NCBI GenBank assembly: GCA_035549875.1
Contig: DASZPV010000121.1
Coordinates: 1 to 64,000, forward strand
Reading direction: 5' to 3'
Length of the DNA stretch: 64,000 nucleotides
DNA from: JAKFWI01 sp035549875
GTDB lineage: Bacteria > Pseudomonadota > Alphaproteobacteria > Caulobacterales > Aquidulcibacteraceae
The position numbers were made by a program, and so were the translations under genes. Below the pieces are notes generated by a model. That model was not told where the DNA came from, searched no databases, and saw only the letters and a list, made by a program, of their open reading frames with translations. Below, piece by piece: positions 33,169 through 41,973 of the stretch (position 1 is its first letter; every line of letters begins with the position of its first letter).

Positions 33169-33599
33169 ATACGTATGATCTGGCCCGCGGGCTGCACATC
33201 ATCGCGGTGCTGGCATTCGTCGCCGGCATGCTGATGCTGCCGCGGTTCTACGCTTACCAGTGCGAGAGCCAGCCCGGCGGCGAGCTGGAAAAGAAGATGA
33301 TCGACGCGGCCGCGAAATTGCGCGCGATCATCCTGACGCCTTCAGTTGTGGCGATCTGGGTCCTGGGGCTGTGGCTATTGTTATCGTTCGACAAGGCCAA
33401 ATGGGGAGAGCCTTGGCTGTGGGCGAAGGTGATCCTGGCGCTGGCCCTGACCGGCCTGCACGGTTTTTTCATCGCCCAGGGCAAGAAGCTGGCGAAAGGC
33501 GAGCGGCGTTATAGCGCCAAGTTCTGGCGGATGATCAGCGAAGTTCCGTTCATCATCGCAATCGTCATTGTGTTGTTGGCGACGATCGAGCCGCGCTAA
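33165..33599 (+). CDS. hemJ: Protoporphyrinogen IX oxidase HemJ
   Basis: 144-residue membrane protein with four predicted helices, the HemJ type of protoporphyrinogen oxidase that many alphaproteobacteria use instead of HemG or HemY. The conserved histidine is in GLHIIAVLAFVAG and the later WLWAKVILAL keeps the lysine. The usual YH after the first helix reads YQ here (LPRFYAYQCE). ATG 33165 overlaps the hemH stop. Together with hemE and hemH it gives three late steps of haem synthesis in one transcription unit. Confidence 0.88.
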   Translation: MNTYDLARGLHIIAVLAFVAGMLMLPRFYAYQCESQPGGELEKKMIDAAAKLRAIILTPSVVAIWVLGLWLLLSFDKAKWGEPWLWAKVILALALTGLHGFFIAQGKKLAKGERRYSAKFWRMISEVPFIIAIVIVLLATIEPR

Positions 33600-33784
33600 G
33601 GTGCCCCTTGCGGCTTGACGGGCGCGGGCCGATATGGTGTCCATCGGCTTGACGCGCGGTTCTCGCGCGTGCGCCGGCGGCGCTCTTTCTTACCGCCGAA
33701 ATCTATTTCCCTGGCGTCGGCGGCTCTTCGGGCCGCCCTTTCACGCCTAACAACACTATCCCTCCCCTTAAGGCCGCTATTCCC

Positions 33785-35080
33785 ATGACTGACGAAGTCC
33801 AAGCCCTCGAAGGCCTGACTCAACTCACCCTCCAACAGCTCAAGGCCAAGACCCCGGCCGAACTGCTGGCTTTTGCCGAACAGCTCGAAGTCGAAAACGC
33901 GAACTCCCTGCGCACGCAGGACATGATGTTCGCAATACTGAAACAATTGGCCGAGCGCGGCGTCGAGATCGGCGGCGGCGGCGTGATCGAAATTCTGCCC
34001 GACGGGTTCGGCTTTCTCCGCAGTCCGCAGTCGAACTACCTGCCCGGCCCCGATGACATTTACGTGAGCCCGAACCAAATCCGCCGCTTCGGCGTGCGCG
34101 GCGGCGACACGGTCGATGGCCAGATTCGCGCACCCAAGGACGGCGAGCGCTATTTCGCTCTGGTGAAGGTCAACACGGTCAATTTCGAGGACCCCGAAAA
34201 AGTCCGCCACAAGGTCCATTTCGACAATCTGACGCCGCTCTATCCTGACCGGGCGTTCAAGATGGAACTGGACGACCCCACGATCAAAGACAAAACCGGC
34301 CGCGTGATCGACATCGTCGCGCCGATTGGCAAGGGCCAGCGTGCGCTGATCGTGGCGCCGCCCCGTACCGGCAAGACCGTCATCCTGCAGAACATCGCCA
34401 AGAGCATTGAGGCCAACCACCCCGAATGCTTCCTGATCGTTCTGCTGATCGACGAACGCCCCGAGGAAGTCACCGACATGCGCCGTTCGGTGAAAGGCGA
34501 AGTGGTTTCCTCGACCTTCGACGAGCCGGCCACCCGCCACGTCGCGGTTGCTGAAATGGTGATCGAAAAGGCTAAGCGCCTCGCCGAGCACGGCAAGGAC
34601 GTGGTGATCCTGCTCGATTCCATCACGCGCCTCGGCCGCGCTTACAACACAGTCGTTCCCTCCTCCGGCAAGGTGCTGACCGGCGGTGTTGACGCCAACG
34701 CGCTGCAGCGGCCAAAGCGCTTCTTCGGCGCGGCCCGCAACCTGGAAGAAGGCGGCTCGCTAACGATTATCGCCACCGCCCTGATCGATACCGGCAGCCG
34801 GATGGACGAAGTCATCTTCGAAGAATTCAAGGGCACGGGTAATTCCGAAATCGTGCTCGACCGTAAGGTCTCCGACAAGCGCATCTTCCCGGCGATGGAC
34901 GTGACCAAGTCCGGCACCCGTAAAGAAGAACTGCTCGTGCCGAAGGAGCACCTGCACAAGATGTATGTGCTGCGCCGGATCCTGAACCCGATGGGCACTA
35001 CCGATGCAATCGAGTTCCTGCTCGACAAGCTCCGCTCGACTAAGACCAACGACGACTTCTTCCAAAGCATGAACGCCTAA
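33785..35080 (+). CDS. rho: Transcription termination factor Rho
   Basis: 431 residues, close to the usual length. The N-terminal helical domain is followed by the primary RNA-binding OB fold with EILPDGFGFLRSPQSNYLPGPDDIYVSP, then the ATPase with Walker A APPRTGKTV, Walker B VVILLDSITRLGRAYN and the Q-loop/R-loop region. It terminates untranslated transcripts as a hexameric helicase. A 185-base leader separates it from hemJ and includes an inverted repeat CGCGCGG/CGCGCG near 33655; long leaders are common where rho is autoregulated. Confidence 0.98.
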   Translation: MTDEVQALEGLTQLTLQQLKAKTPAELLAFAEQLEVENANSLRTQDMMFAILKQLAERGVEIGGGGVIEILPDGFGFLRSPQSNYLPGPDDIYVSPNQIRRFGVRGGDTVDGQIRAPKDGERYFALVKVNTVNFEDPEKVRHKVHFDNLTPLYPDRAFKMELDDPTIKDKTGRVIDIVAPIGKGQRALIVAPPRTGKTVILQNIAKSIEANHPECFLIVLLIDERPEEVTDMRRSVKGEVVSSTFDEPATRHVAVAEMVIEKAKRLAEHGKDVVILLDSITRLGRAYNTVVPSSGKVLTGGVDANALQRPKRFFGAARNLEEGGSLTIIATALIDTGSRMDEVIFEEFKGTGNSEIVLDRKVSDKRIFPAMDVTKSGTRKEELLVPKEHLHKMYVLRRILNPMGTTDAIEFLLDKLRSTKTNDDFFQSMNA

Positions 35081-35182
35081 AGCCGGCGCGTCGGGCAAAT
35101 CCGGACGGCGGGACAATGCGTATCAAGCGTGTTTCGGCGCGCCTCGCGGGCGTTATAAAGCGCCGTCCTGGGAGGATCGCTC

Positions 35183-35800
35183 ATGCTCACCATCTACCAC
35201 ATGCCGCCTTCGCGTTCGGTGCGTATCGTTTGGCTCGCCGAGGAAATGGGCCTGCTCTACCGGACGGTCGGTGTTTCCGTGATGAACCCGACGCCCGAAT
35301 TTCTGGCGGTCAGCCCGCTCGGCCAGTCGCCGGCGATCCAGGATGGCGATGTGAAGATGATCGAGAGCATCGCGATCATGCAATACCTGATGGCCCGGCA
35401 CGGGCCGACCGAACTGGCGGTGCAGCCGGAGGAAAAGGACTACCCGGCCTACATCCAGTTCCTCGAATTCGGCGAGGCTGGCCTTTGCTCGATCGGCAAT
35501 GCTGCGGTCGCGACGCGCTACATGGCGCCGGAGGACCAGAAGAAAAACTGGACGGCGAACTACATCGCCGAAGCCCAACGCAAGCGGCTCGGTGTCGTGC
35601 GGCGGCATTTGCAGGACCGCCAATATATGGCGGCGGACCGGTTTACTGCCGCGGACATCTCGATCGGGTTTGCTCTCAGCGTGTTCAAATTATTCGGCGT
35701 CATGAAGGACGCTGATCCGGTGCTCGACGCCTACTTCGAACGCCTTACAGCGCGGCCCGCTTTTCAACGCGCCTCGGCCCAGCCCGCCGCCGCGGCTTAA
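35183..35800 (+). CDS. Glutathione S-transferase-like protein
   Basis: 205 residues. The N-terminal thioredoxin-like domain starts MLTIYHMPPSRSVRIVWLAEEMGL, with a serine at the usual catalytic position, and contains the GQSPAIQDGD loop with cis-proline and the ESIAIMQYL glutathione-binding segment. The C-terminal helical domain carries the N-capping motif TAADISIGFAL. The substrate is unknown. ATG 35183 follows GGGAGG. Its stop and that of the convergent quinone reductase share TTAA at 35797-35800. Confidence 0.9.
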   Translation: MLTIYHMPPSRSVRIVWLAEEMGLLYRTVGVSVMNPTPEFLAVSPLGQSPAIQDGDVKMIESIAIMQYLMARHGPTELAVQPEEKDYPAYIQFLEFGEAGLCSIGNAAVATRYMAPEDQKKNWTANYIAEAQRKRLGVVRRHLQDRQYMAADRFTAADISIGFALSVFKLFGVMKDADPVLDAYFERLTARPAFQRASAQPAAAA

Positions 35801-36765
35801 GGCGCGAGCACCAAGCTGCCCGTCGTTTTGCGCGCTTCAAGATCGGCGTGTGCCTGCGCCGCGTCCGCCAGCTTGTAGCGCGTCGGCGGCGCGATCTTCA
35901 CCGCGCCTGAGGCCAGCACGGCGAACAGGTCGGCGGCCGCTTCGCGCAATAGCGGCGTCGTGCGGACATAGGTAAACAGCGTCGGCCGCGTGAAGAACAG
36001 CGAGCCTTTTTGCGACAGCAGCAGCGGCGAAAAGGGCGCTACCGGCCCGGAGGCGTTGCCGAAACTCACGAACATGCCGAGCGGCGCAAGGCTGTTGAGC
36101 GACGCCTCAAACGTATCCTTGCCGACAGAATCATAGACGACAGGCACACCCTCCCCGTTCGTCAGCTCACGGACTCTCGCGGCGATATCCTCGCGCGAAG
36201 ATACGATCACCTCGGCGCAGCCATTGGCCTTCGCGAGCGCGACCTTCTCGTCATTGCCGACGACGCCGATCACCCGCGCGCCGAGATGCGCCGCCCATTG
36301 CGTTGCAATCTGGCCGACGCCGCCGGCCGCCGCATGCCACAAGATTGTGTCTCCCGGTTTTACCGGGCGCGTGACCTTCAGCAGCGACCGCGCGGTCAAA
36401 CCCTTCAACAGCGAAGAGGCCGCGATGTCGTCTGCGACACCCTCCGGCAGAGTCAGCAGCCGCACCGCCGGCACGATGCTGAACTCGGCATAGGCGCCCA
36501 TCACGTTGGTGAAGGTTACGCGCTCGCCGACGCGAAAATCGGAGACGCCTTCGCCAAGCGCCGTCACGACGCCCGCCGCCTCCTGGCCCAGGCCGCTTGG
36601 CAGGGCCACGGGGTAGAGTCCGCTGCGCTGGTAAGTGTCGATGAAGTTCACGCCGCAGGCGGCGTTGCGAACGAGCACTTCGCCGGCGCCAGGCGTGGGC
36701 GTCGGCACATCTTCGAGCGCGAGCACCTCTGGCCCGCCGGTCTTGTCAAAGCGGATCGCGCGCAT
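35797..36765 (-). CDS. NADPH:quinone oxidoreductase (QOR type, MDR superfamily)
   Basis: 322 residues of the zinc-free medium-chain dehydrogenase type. Signatures are CGVNFIDTYQRSGLYPVALPSGLGQEAAG, LLKGLTARSLL and the Rossmann loop HAAAGGVGQIATQWA, followed by the VIVSSREDI nucleotide-specificity region. It would reduce quinones or enals with NADPH. The start follows GAGG. It diverges with the dienelactone hydrolase gene upstream on the same strand (22-base gap). Confidence 0.92.
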   Translation of the reverse strand: MRAIRFDKTGGPEVLALEDVPTPTPGAGEVLVRNAACGVNFIDTYQRSGLYPVALPSGLGQEAAGVVTALGEGVSDFRVGERVTFTNVMGAYAEFSIVPAVRLLTLPEGVADDIAASSLLKGLTARSLLKVTRPVKPGDTILWHAAAGGVGQIATQWAAHLGARVIGVVGNDEKVALAKANGCAEVIVSSREDIAARVRELTNGEGVPVVYDSVGKDTFEASLNSLAPLGMFVSFGNASGPVAPFSPLLLSQKGSLFFTRPTLFTYVRTTPLLREAAADLFAVLASGAVKIAPPTRYKLADAAQAHADLEARKTTGSLVLAP

Positions 36766-36787
36766 TTCTAAGCCTCGTTAACCATAA

Positions 36788-37486
36788 TCACGCCGCCAGA
36801 TGCTCGCGGAAAAAGTCCGCCGTGCGCCGGTTGGCGAGTTCGGCGGCCTGCGCGTCGTAATGCGCCCCGCCCTTGCGCGCAAAAGCGTGATCCTGCGCGT
36901 CGTAGACGTTGATCGTCACCTGCGGATGATTGTGCAGGCCAGCCTTGATCGCCTCCTGCGCCTTGGCGGGCACGAATTGATCCTTACCAGCCATGTGCAG
37001 CATCAGCGGCTGTGCGAGCTTTTCAACTTCGTCCAGGCGCTTGTCGAGGTTCACGCCGTAATACGAGACGGAGGCATCGACATCCGTGCGGGCCGCGGTG
37101 AGAAAGGCTAGCAGGCCGCCCAGACAATAGCCGACCGCGCCCACCTTGCGCACGCCGATCCGCTCGCGCAGGTAATCGATCGAGGCGTCGATATCCTCGA
37201 CGCCCTTGTCCGGATCGAACGCGCCCATCAGCTCAAGCGCGCGCTTCCACTCGGCGTCCGTCTTGTCGGTAAGCTGCACGCCGGGCTCCAGCCGCCAGAA
37301 CAGATCCGGGCAGAGCGCGGCATAGCCCTGCGCGGCATAAGCGTCGGCGATATCGCGCATAACGGCGTTCACGCCGAAGATTTCCTGGATCACGACCAGC
37401 CCCGCTTTCGGCGGTTCGCCTGGCATGGCGAGGTAGGCTGAAAACGCGCCGTCACGGCCTGCGATTTGAACGACCTTGCCGCTCAT
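36788..37486 (-). CDS. Dienelactone hydrolase family protein
   Basis: 232-residue alpha/beta hydrolase. The nucleophile elbow is GYCLGG with a cysteine, as in dienelactone hydrolase; the acid is in AGKDQFVP and the histidine in DAQDHAFAR. N-terminal VVIQEIFGVNAVMRDIADAYAAQGY is typical of the family. A role in degradation of a small lactone or ester is likely but the substrate is not known. GGAG lies 7 bases before ATG 37486. The downstream quinone reductase is probably co-transcribed. Confidence 0.92.
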   Translation of the reverse strand: MSGKVVQIAGRDGAFSAYLAMPGEPPKAGLVVIQEIFGVNAVMRDIADAYAAQGYAALCPDLFWRLEPGVQLTDKTDAEWKRALELMGAFDPDKGVEDIDASIDYLRERIGVRKVGAVGYCLGGLLAFLTAARTDVDASVSYYGVNLDKRLDEVEKLAQPLMLHMAGKDQFVPAKAQEAIKAGLHNHPQVTINVYDAQDHAFARKGGAHYDAQAAELANRRTADFFREHLAA

Positions 37487-37572
37487 GTGGGTCTCCGTTC
37501 GTTTCCGCCCGCGACACCCTATCGGCTCAACCGGGCGCGGGTCTATAACTACAACTGGAGCGGAGAGCGCCG

Positions 37573-37809
37573 ATGAAGATGCGGATCGAGGTCGAATGCA
37601 CGCCTGTCGAGGCGCGCCAGTTCATGGGCCTGCCTGACGTCACCGTACTCAATGAATACATCACCGAAGAGCTGAAAAAGCGCACCGCCGCCAACCTCGC
37701 GATGATGGGGCCTGACGCGCTGATGAAATCCTGGATGCAGATGGGCCTGCAAACGCAAGAGGCGTTCATGGGCATGCTCAACACTGGCGCGCGCGGCAAG
37801 CAGGAGTAG
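37573..37809 (+). CDS. DUF6489-type small protein upstream of mnmE
   Basis: 78 residues beginning MKMRIEVECTPVEARQFMGLPDV, with a Met-rich helical C-terminal half (MMGPDALMKSWMQMGLQTQEAFMGML). It matches the small DUF6489 proteins often found in front of mnmE in alphaproteobacteria. It has no membrane helix or signal. GGAGAG lies 6 bases before ATG. mnmE starts two bases after its stop, so the two are coupled. Function unknown. Confidence 0.8.
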   Translation: MKMRIEVECTPVEARQFMGLPDVTVLNEYITEELKKRTAANLAMMGPDALMKSWMQMGLQTQEAFMGMLNTGARGKQE

Positions 37810-37811
37810 CC

Positions 37812-39161
37812 GTGGAGCAGCCGACGATATTTGCGCTGGCTTCCGGTGCGGGCCGGGCCGGCGTTGCGGTGATACGCCTCTCGGGCCCGGCCGCGGCGGG
37901 CGCGCTCACGGCGCTGGGCGGCCTGCCCCCGCCGGCGCCCCGCGAAGCGGTGTTGCGCCGCCTCGCCGATCCTGAGACGGGCGCTGAACTGGACCACGCG
38001 CTGGCGCTGTATTTCCCCGCCCCAAACAGCTTCACCGGCGAAGACGTCGTCGAGCTTCACGTTCATGGCGGCCCTGCCGTGATCGAAGGCGTTTACCGCG
38101 CGCTGGAGGCGCAGCCCGGCCTGCGCCTCGCCGAGCCCGGAGAGTTCACGCGCCGCGCGTTTGAAAATGGCAAAATGGATTTGACCGCCGCCGAAGCGGT
38201 CGCCGACCTTGTCGATGCCGAGACGGACGGCCAGCGCCGGCAGGCCCTGCGCCAGATGAGCGGCGCGCTCGGCGCGGTCTACGAAGGCTGGCGCGATAAA
38301 CTCGTTCAGGCGCTGGCGCTATACGAGGCCGAGATCGATTTTCCGGATGAAGGCCTGCCCGACGCTTTAGCCAGACGCGCCGCGCCGCTGATCGATGCGC
38401 TAGACGCGGAAATGACGGCGCACCTCGCTGACGCCCACCGCGGCGAGCGCGTGCGCGAGGGCTACCGGGTCGCGATCATCGGTGCGCCGAACGCCGGCAA
38501 ATCAAGCCTGCTGAACGCCCTCGCACAGCGCGACGCGGCGATCGTTTCGGAAATTCCGGGCACGACGCGCGACGTTGTCGAGGTGCGGCTTGTGCTCGCC
38601 GGCTATCCTGTGTGGCTGGCCGATACCGCCGGTCTGCGCCAGGCGCGCGACGTCATTGAAGCCGAGGGCGTGCGCCGCGCTTTGGCGCGCGCCGAAGATT
38701 CCGACTTGCGCATTGGCGTGATCGACCGCGGCAGCGACGAACTGTCCGTCGATGCGTTCGCCTCGCTGCGTGCAAACGACATCGTTGTGCTTAGCAAGGC
38801 CGACACACGCCCAGGCGCGGCGGCGCTGCCGGCGCAGCAAATCGCCGAACAGCGCGGCTTTACCGTGTTCGCGGCCTCAGCCGTAACGCGTGCGGGAATA
38901 GCGGAAATCGAAGCGGCGCTGGGCGCCCGCGTGGCCCGCGCGCTGGGCCGCGAGGAGGCCCCGGCGCTCAGCCGCGCGCGCCACCGCCAGCTCGTCGAAA
39001 CTGCCCGCGACGCCGTGCGCAGCGCAAGGCAAGCCGGCGACGCAGAGCTGGCGGCGGAAGACCTGCGCCTTGCCGCGCGCGCGCTCGGGCGGATCACCGG
39101 CAGGGTCGATGTGGAGCTTGTGCTGGACGCGATCTTCGCCGAATTCTGCATCGGGAAGTAA
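37812..39161 (+). CDS. mnmE: tRNA modification GTPase MnmE
   Basis: 449 residues. It works with MnmG to place 5-carboxymethylaminomethyl groups at the wobble uridine of tRNAs. Domains: N-terminal folate-binding domain (about 1-120, TIFALASGAGRAGVAVIRLSG), helical domain, and an inserted GTPase with GAPNAGKSSLLNAL (P-loop), PGTTRDVVEV and DTAGLR, and the C-terminal CIGK whose cysteine is conserved. The start is GTG 37812. parS-like sites lie in the gap before mnmG. Confidence 0.97.
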   Translation: MEQPTIFALASGAGRAGVAVIRLSGPAAAGALTALGGLPPPAPREAVLRRLADPETGAELDHALALYFPAPNSFTGEDVVELHVHGGPAVIEGVYRALEAQPGLRLAEPGEFTRRAFENGKMDLTAAEAVADLVDAETDGQRRQALRQMSGALGAVYEGWRDKLVQALALYEAEIDFPDEGLPDALARRAAPLIDALDAEMTAHLADAHRGERVREGYRVAIIGAPNAGKSSLLNALAQRDAAIVSEIPGTTRDVVEVRLVLAGYPVWLADTAGLRQARDVIEAEGVRRALARAEDSDLRIGVIDRGSDELSVDAFASLRANDIVVLSKADTRPGAAALPAQQIAEQRGFTVFAASAVTRAGIAEIEAALGARVARALGREEAPALSRARHRQLVETARDAVRSARQAGDAELAAEDLRLAARALGRITGRVDVELVLDAIFAEFCIGK

Positions 39162-39174
39162 ACGCAAATACACG

Positions 39175-39190
39175 TGTTTCATGTGAAACC
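39175..39190. promoter_or_regulatory. parS-like site 1
   Basis: TGTTTCATGTGAAACC matches the canonical ParB-binding palindrome TGTTTCACGTGAAACA at 14 of 16 positions. It lies 13 bases after mnmE, about 2.8 kb before parA. Confidence 0.6.
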
Positions 39191-39238
39191 GGCGCGATCT
39201 TCCGGGTACGGAGCAATTACTCCGGACACGGAATAAGC

Positions 39239-39270
39239 GCGAAAAGCCGCGTGGACCCGGGCTTTTTCGC
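39239..39270 (+). terminator. Possible terminator after mnmE
   Basis: GCGAAAAGCC at 39239-39248 can pair with GGCTTTTTCGC at 39260-39270 with one bulged base. The T-run is inside the right arm rather than after it, so it is a weak terminator candidate, pointing either way. Confidence 0.3.
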
Positions 39271-39355
39271 ACGTCCGGCTGCGTCACCCCCGACGCGCCA
39301 CAGGCGTAAGGGATCGCCCAAAGGCGTGCGGCTATTCGATGTGGCCGGCCCTGAA

Positions 39356-39371
39356 TGTTCCACGGGAAACA
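39356..39371. promoter_or_regulatory. parS-like site 2
   Basis: TGTTCCACGGGAAACA matches the canonical parS at 14 of 16 positions and keeps the outer TGTT/AACA arms. It lies 64 bases before the mnmG start. Confidence 0.6.
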
Positions 39372-39434
39372 CGCTAACCGGAATTAGCAATCTCCAATGA
39401 CGGGCGGCGCTCTTTGGGCTAGACAGGCCCGCTC

Positions 39435-41288
39435 ATGGAACATTTCGATGTCATCGTCATCGGCGGCGGCCATGCCGGCTGCGAGGCGGCTGCGGCGGCG
39501 GCGCGCTTTGGCGCGCGCACGTTGCTACTGACCCATAAGGTCGAGACGATTGGCGAAATGAGCTGCAATCCGGCGATCGGCGGGCTCGGCAAAGGGCACC
39601 TGGTCCGCGAGATCGATGCGCTGGACGGCGTGATGGGCCAGGTGGCCGACGCCGCCGGCATTCAGTTCCGCATGCTGAACCGCTCGAAAGGCCCCGCCGT
39701 CCGCGGCCCCCGCGCCCAGGCCGACCGCAAGCTTTATCGCCAGGCCATGCAGGCGGCCCTGGCCGCCCAGGCGAACCTGACCATCCGGGCAGAGGCGGTC
39801 GAGGACCTGATTGTCGATGACGGGCGGGTCGCCGGCGTCTCCTGCGCCTCGGGCCAGGCCTACGCCACGCCGCGCGTCGTGCTGACCACCGGCACGTTCC
39901 TGAAGGGCATGATCCATATCGGCGCGAGGCGCATCCCGGCGGGCCGGGTTGGCGAGGCGCCGGCGGTGGGCCTGTCCGACCGGCTCTACAGCCTTGGCTT
40001 CGACATGGGCCGGCTGAAGACGGGAACCCCCGCGCGGCTCGATGGCAAGACGATCGACTGGGCGGGGCTGGATCGCCAGAAGGGCGACGACCCGCCTATC
40101 CCATTCTCGTTTCTGACCGAGACGATCACCAACCCGCAGATCGAATGCGGAGTAACGAGCACAACGCCGGAAACGCATCGGATCATCGCCGACAATATCG
40201 ACAAGTCGGCGGTCTATTCCGGCGCCATCGCCGGGCGCGGGCCGCGCTATTGCCCGTCGATCGAGGACAAGGTCACGCGCTTCGCCGACAAGTCCGGCCA
40301 CCAGATTTTCCTCGAACCCGAGGGCCTTGACGACGACACGATCTATCCGAATGGGATTTCGACCTCTCTGCCTGAAGACGTCCAAGGGGCCTTTCTACGC
40401 ACGATTCCGGGGTTAGGGCGTGTACGGATCATCCGCCACGCCTATGCGATCGAATACGACTACGTCGATCCGCGCGAGCTTTTGCCGACGCTCGAGACCA
40501 AGCGCTTGCCGGGGCTTTATCTCGCCGGCCAGATCAACGGAACGACGGGCTACGAGGAGGCGGGCGCGCAGGGCCTGATCGCCGGGCTCAACGCCGCGCG
40601 CGCCGCCGGCGGGGGCGAGGCGCTTCACGTGACACGCGCCGAAGGCTACATCGGCGTGTTGATCGACGATCTTGTCACGCGCGGCGTGACCGAGCCCTAT
40701 CGCATGTTCACCTCCCGCGCCGAATACCGGCTCAGCTTGCGCGCCGACAACGCCGACCAGCGGCTGACCCCGAAGGGCGTCGCGGCTGGGTGCGTTGGGT
40801 CGGAACGGGCGGCGGCGTTCGCGGCGAAGGAAGCGGCGGCAGCGCTGGCGCTGACCCTTGCCCAATCCCTCAGCCTGACGCCGACCGAGGCGCGAGCGCG
40901 GGGGCTGACGGTCAACCTCGATGGCCTGCGCCGGACCGCCCTGCAATTGCTGGCTTACCCGGACATTGGCTTCGAGCGCCTCGCCGCTATCTGGCCGGAA
41001 CTAGGCGCGATCGGCCCAGCGGCGCGGGAGCGGCTGGAGATCGAGGCGCGCTACGCCGGGTATCTGGAGCGCCAGGAGGCCGACGTGGTGGCATTCCGCC
41101 GGGACGAGAACCTGCGGCTCTCTGCTGACTTGAACTATGCCGAGGTTGGCGGCCTCTCGACCGAAATCCGCCAGAAGCTGGCGCAGGCGCGCCCGGTCAC
41201 GCTGGGCCAGGCCGGCCGTATCGAGGGCGTCACCCCCGGCGCGCTGACGGCGCTGCTGGCGCACGTGAAGAAGGCAGGCCGAGCCTAG
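39435..41288 (+). CDS. mnmG: tRNA uridine 5-carboxymethylaminomethyl modification enzyme MnmG (GidA)
   Basis: 617-residue FAD protein, the partner of MnmE. The dinucleotide-binding loop VIVIGGGHAGCEAAAAAAR is at residues 6-24, followed by the family signature EMSCNPAIGGLGKGHLVREIDALDG. The second family pattern with GPRYCPSIEDKV and the C-terminal helical MnmE-binding domain are present. Position between mnmE and rsmG in the parAB cluster is the usual alphaproteobacterial order. Confidence 0.97.
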   Translation: MEHFDVIVIGGGHAGCEAAAAAARFGARTLLLTHKVETIGEMSCNPAIGGLGKGHLVREIDALDGVMGQVADAAGIQFRMLNRSKGPAVRGPRAQADRKLYRQAMQAALAAQANLTIRAEAVEDLIVDDGRVAGVSCASGQAYATPRVVLTTGTFLKGMIHIGARRIPAGRVGEAPAVGLSDRLYSLGFDMGRLKTGTPARLDGKTIDWAGLDRQKGDDPPIPFSFLTETITNPQIECGVTSTTPETHRIIADNIDKSAVYSGAIAGRGPRYCPSIEDKVTRFADKSGHQIFLEPEGLDDDTIYPNGISTSLPEDVQGAFLRTIPGLGRVRIIRHAYAIEYDYVDPRELLPTLETKRLPGLYLAGQINGTTGYEEAGAQGLIAGLNAARAAGGGEALHVTRAEGYIGVLIDDLVTRGVTEPYRMFTSRAEYRLSLRADNADQRLTPKGVAAGCVGSERAAAFAAKEAAAALALTLAQSLSLTPTEARARGLTVNLDGLRRTALQLLAYPDIGFERLAAIWPELGAIGPAARERLEIEARYAGYLERQEADVVAFRRDENLRLSADLNYAEVGGLSTEIRQKLAQARPVTLGQAGRIEGVTPGALTALLAHVKKAGRA

Positions 41289-41340
41289 CCGACAAAGCGG
41301 CGGCATTGCCCCCAATCGCGACGCAGGCCATTCCAGCGGG

Positions 41341-41973
41341 GTGACCTACGGCCCGGACGATTTCTGCCGCGACTTCCCTGTTTCACGGGAAACACGTGAA
41401 GCACTGGAAACACATTTGATGCTGCTTTTGGATTGGGCCCCCCGGATCAATCTGGTCGGGCCGGGGCAACTGGATGAGTACTGGAGGCGCCACGCGCTCG
41501 ATTCCGCGCAGCTCCTGCGCTTGGCGCCGGAGGCCCGGACCTGGATCGATCTGGGCTCCGGGGCGGGGTTTCCCGGGCTGGTCCTGGCCTGCTGTCTGAA
41601 GGGGGTTGAGGGCGCCCGGGTCGATCTGGTCGAGTCGAACGCCAAGAAGGCCGCCTTCCTGCGGGAGGCGATCCGGGCCACGGGCGCGCCGGCGCGGGTG
41701 CGGCTAGAGCGCGCCGATCAGGCCGCGGCGGCGGGCGGGGCCTACGACGTTGTGACCGCCAGGGCCTTTGCGCCGCTGAGCCGGATTATCGACGATGCCG
41801 CCGCGCTTCTGCAAAATGGCGCAATAGGCCTTTTCCTCAAGGGCGAATCCATCGACAGCGAGATTACAGAAGCTGGGTCGCGTTGGGCGCTGACCTATCA
41901 GATTCTCCCCAGCCTCTCAGATCCGCGCGGGCGGATCATCAGGGTCGACGGAGCAGAACGTGCCTCAACCTAA
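41341..41973 (+). CDS. rsmG: 16S rRNA (guanine-N7) methyltransferase RsmG (GidB)
   Basis: 210-residue S-adenosylmethionine methyltransferase acting on G527 of 16S rRNA (E. coli numbering). NLVGPGQLDEYWRRHALDSAQLL and the Rossmann motif WIDLGSGAGFPGLVLA are diagnostic. The start is a GTG at 41341; the first good ribosome binding site is weak. A parS-like site lies inside its first codons (41379-41394). The 3' end overlaps parA by 14 bases, so rsmG and parA are translationally coupled. Confidence 0.95.
   Translation: MTYGPDDFCRDFPVSRETREALETHLMLLLDWAPRINLVGPGQLDEYWRRHALDSAQLLRLAPEARTWIDLGSGAGFPGLVLACCLKGVEGARVDLVESNAKKAAFLREAIRATGAPARVRLERADQAAAAGGAYDVVTARAFAPLSRIIDDAAALLQNGAIGLFLKGESIDSEITEAGSRWALTYQILPSLSDPRGRIIRVDGAERAST
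41379..41394. promoter_or_regulatory. parS-like site 3, inside rsmG
   Basis: TGTTTCACGGGAAACA matches canonical parS at 15 of 16 positions, the best of the three. It encodes the Pro-Val-Ser-Arg-Glu-Thr run near the RsmG N-terminus, so the site is kept within coding sequence about 570 bases before parA. Confidence 0.7.
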
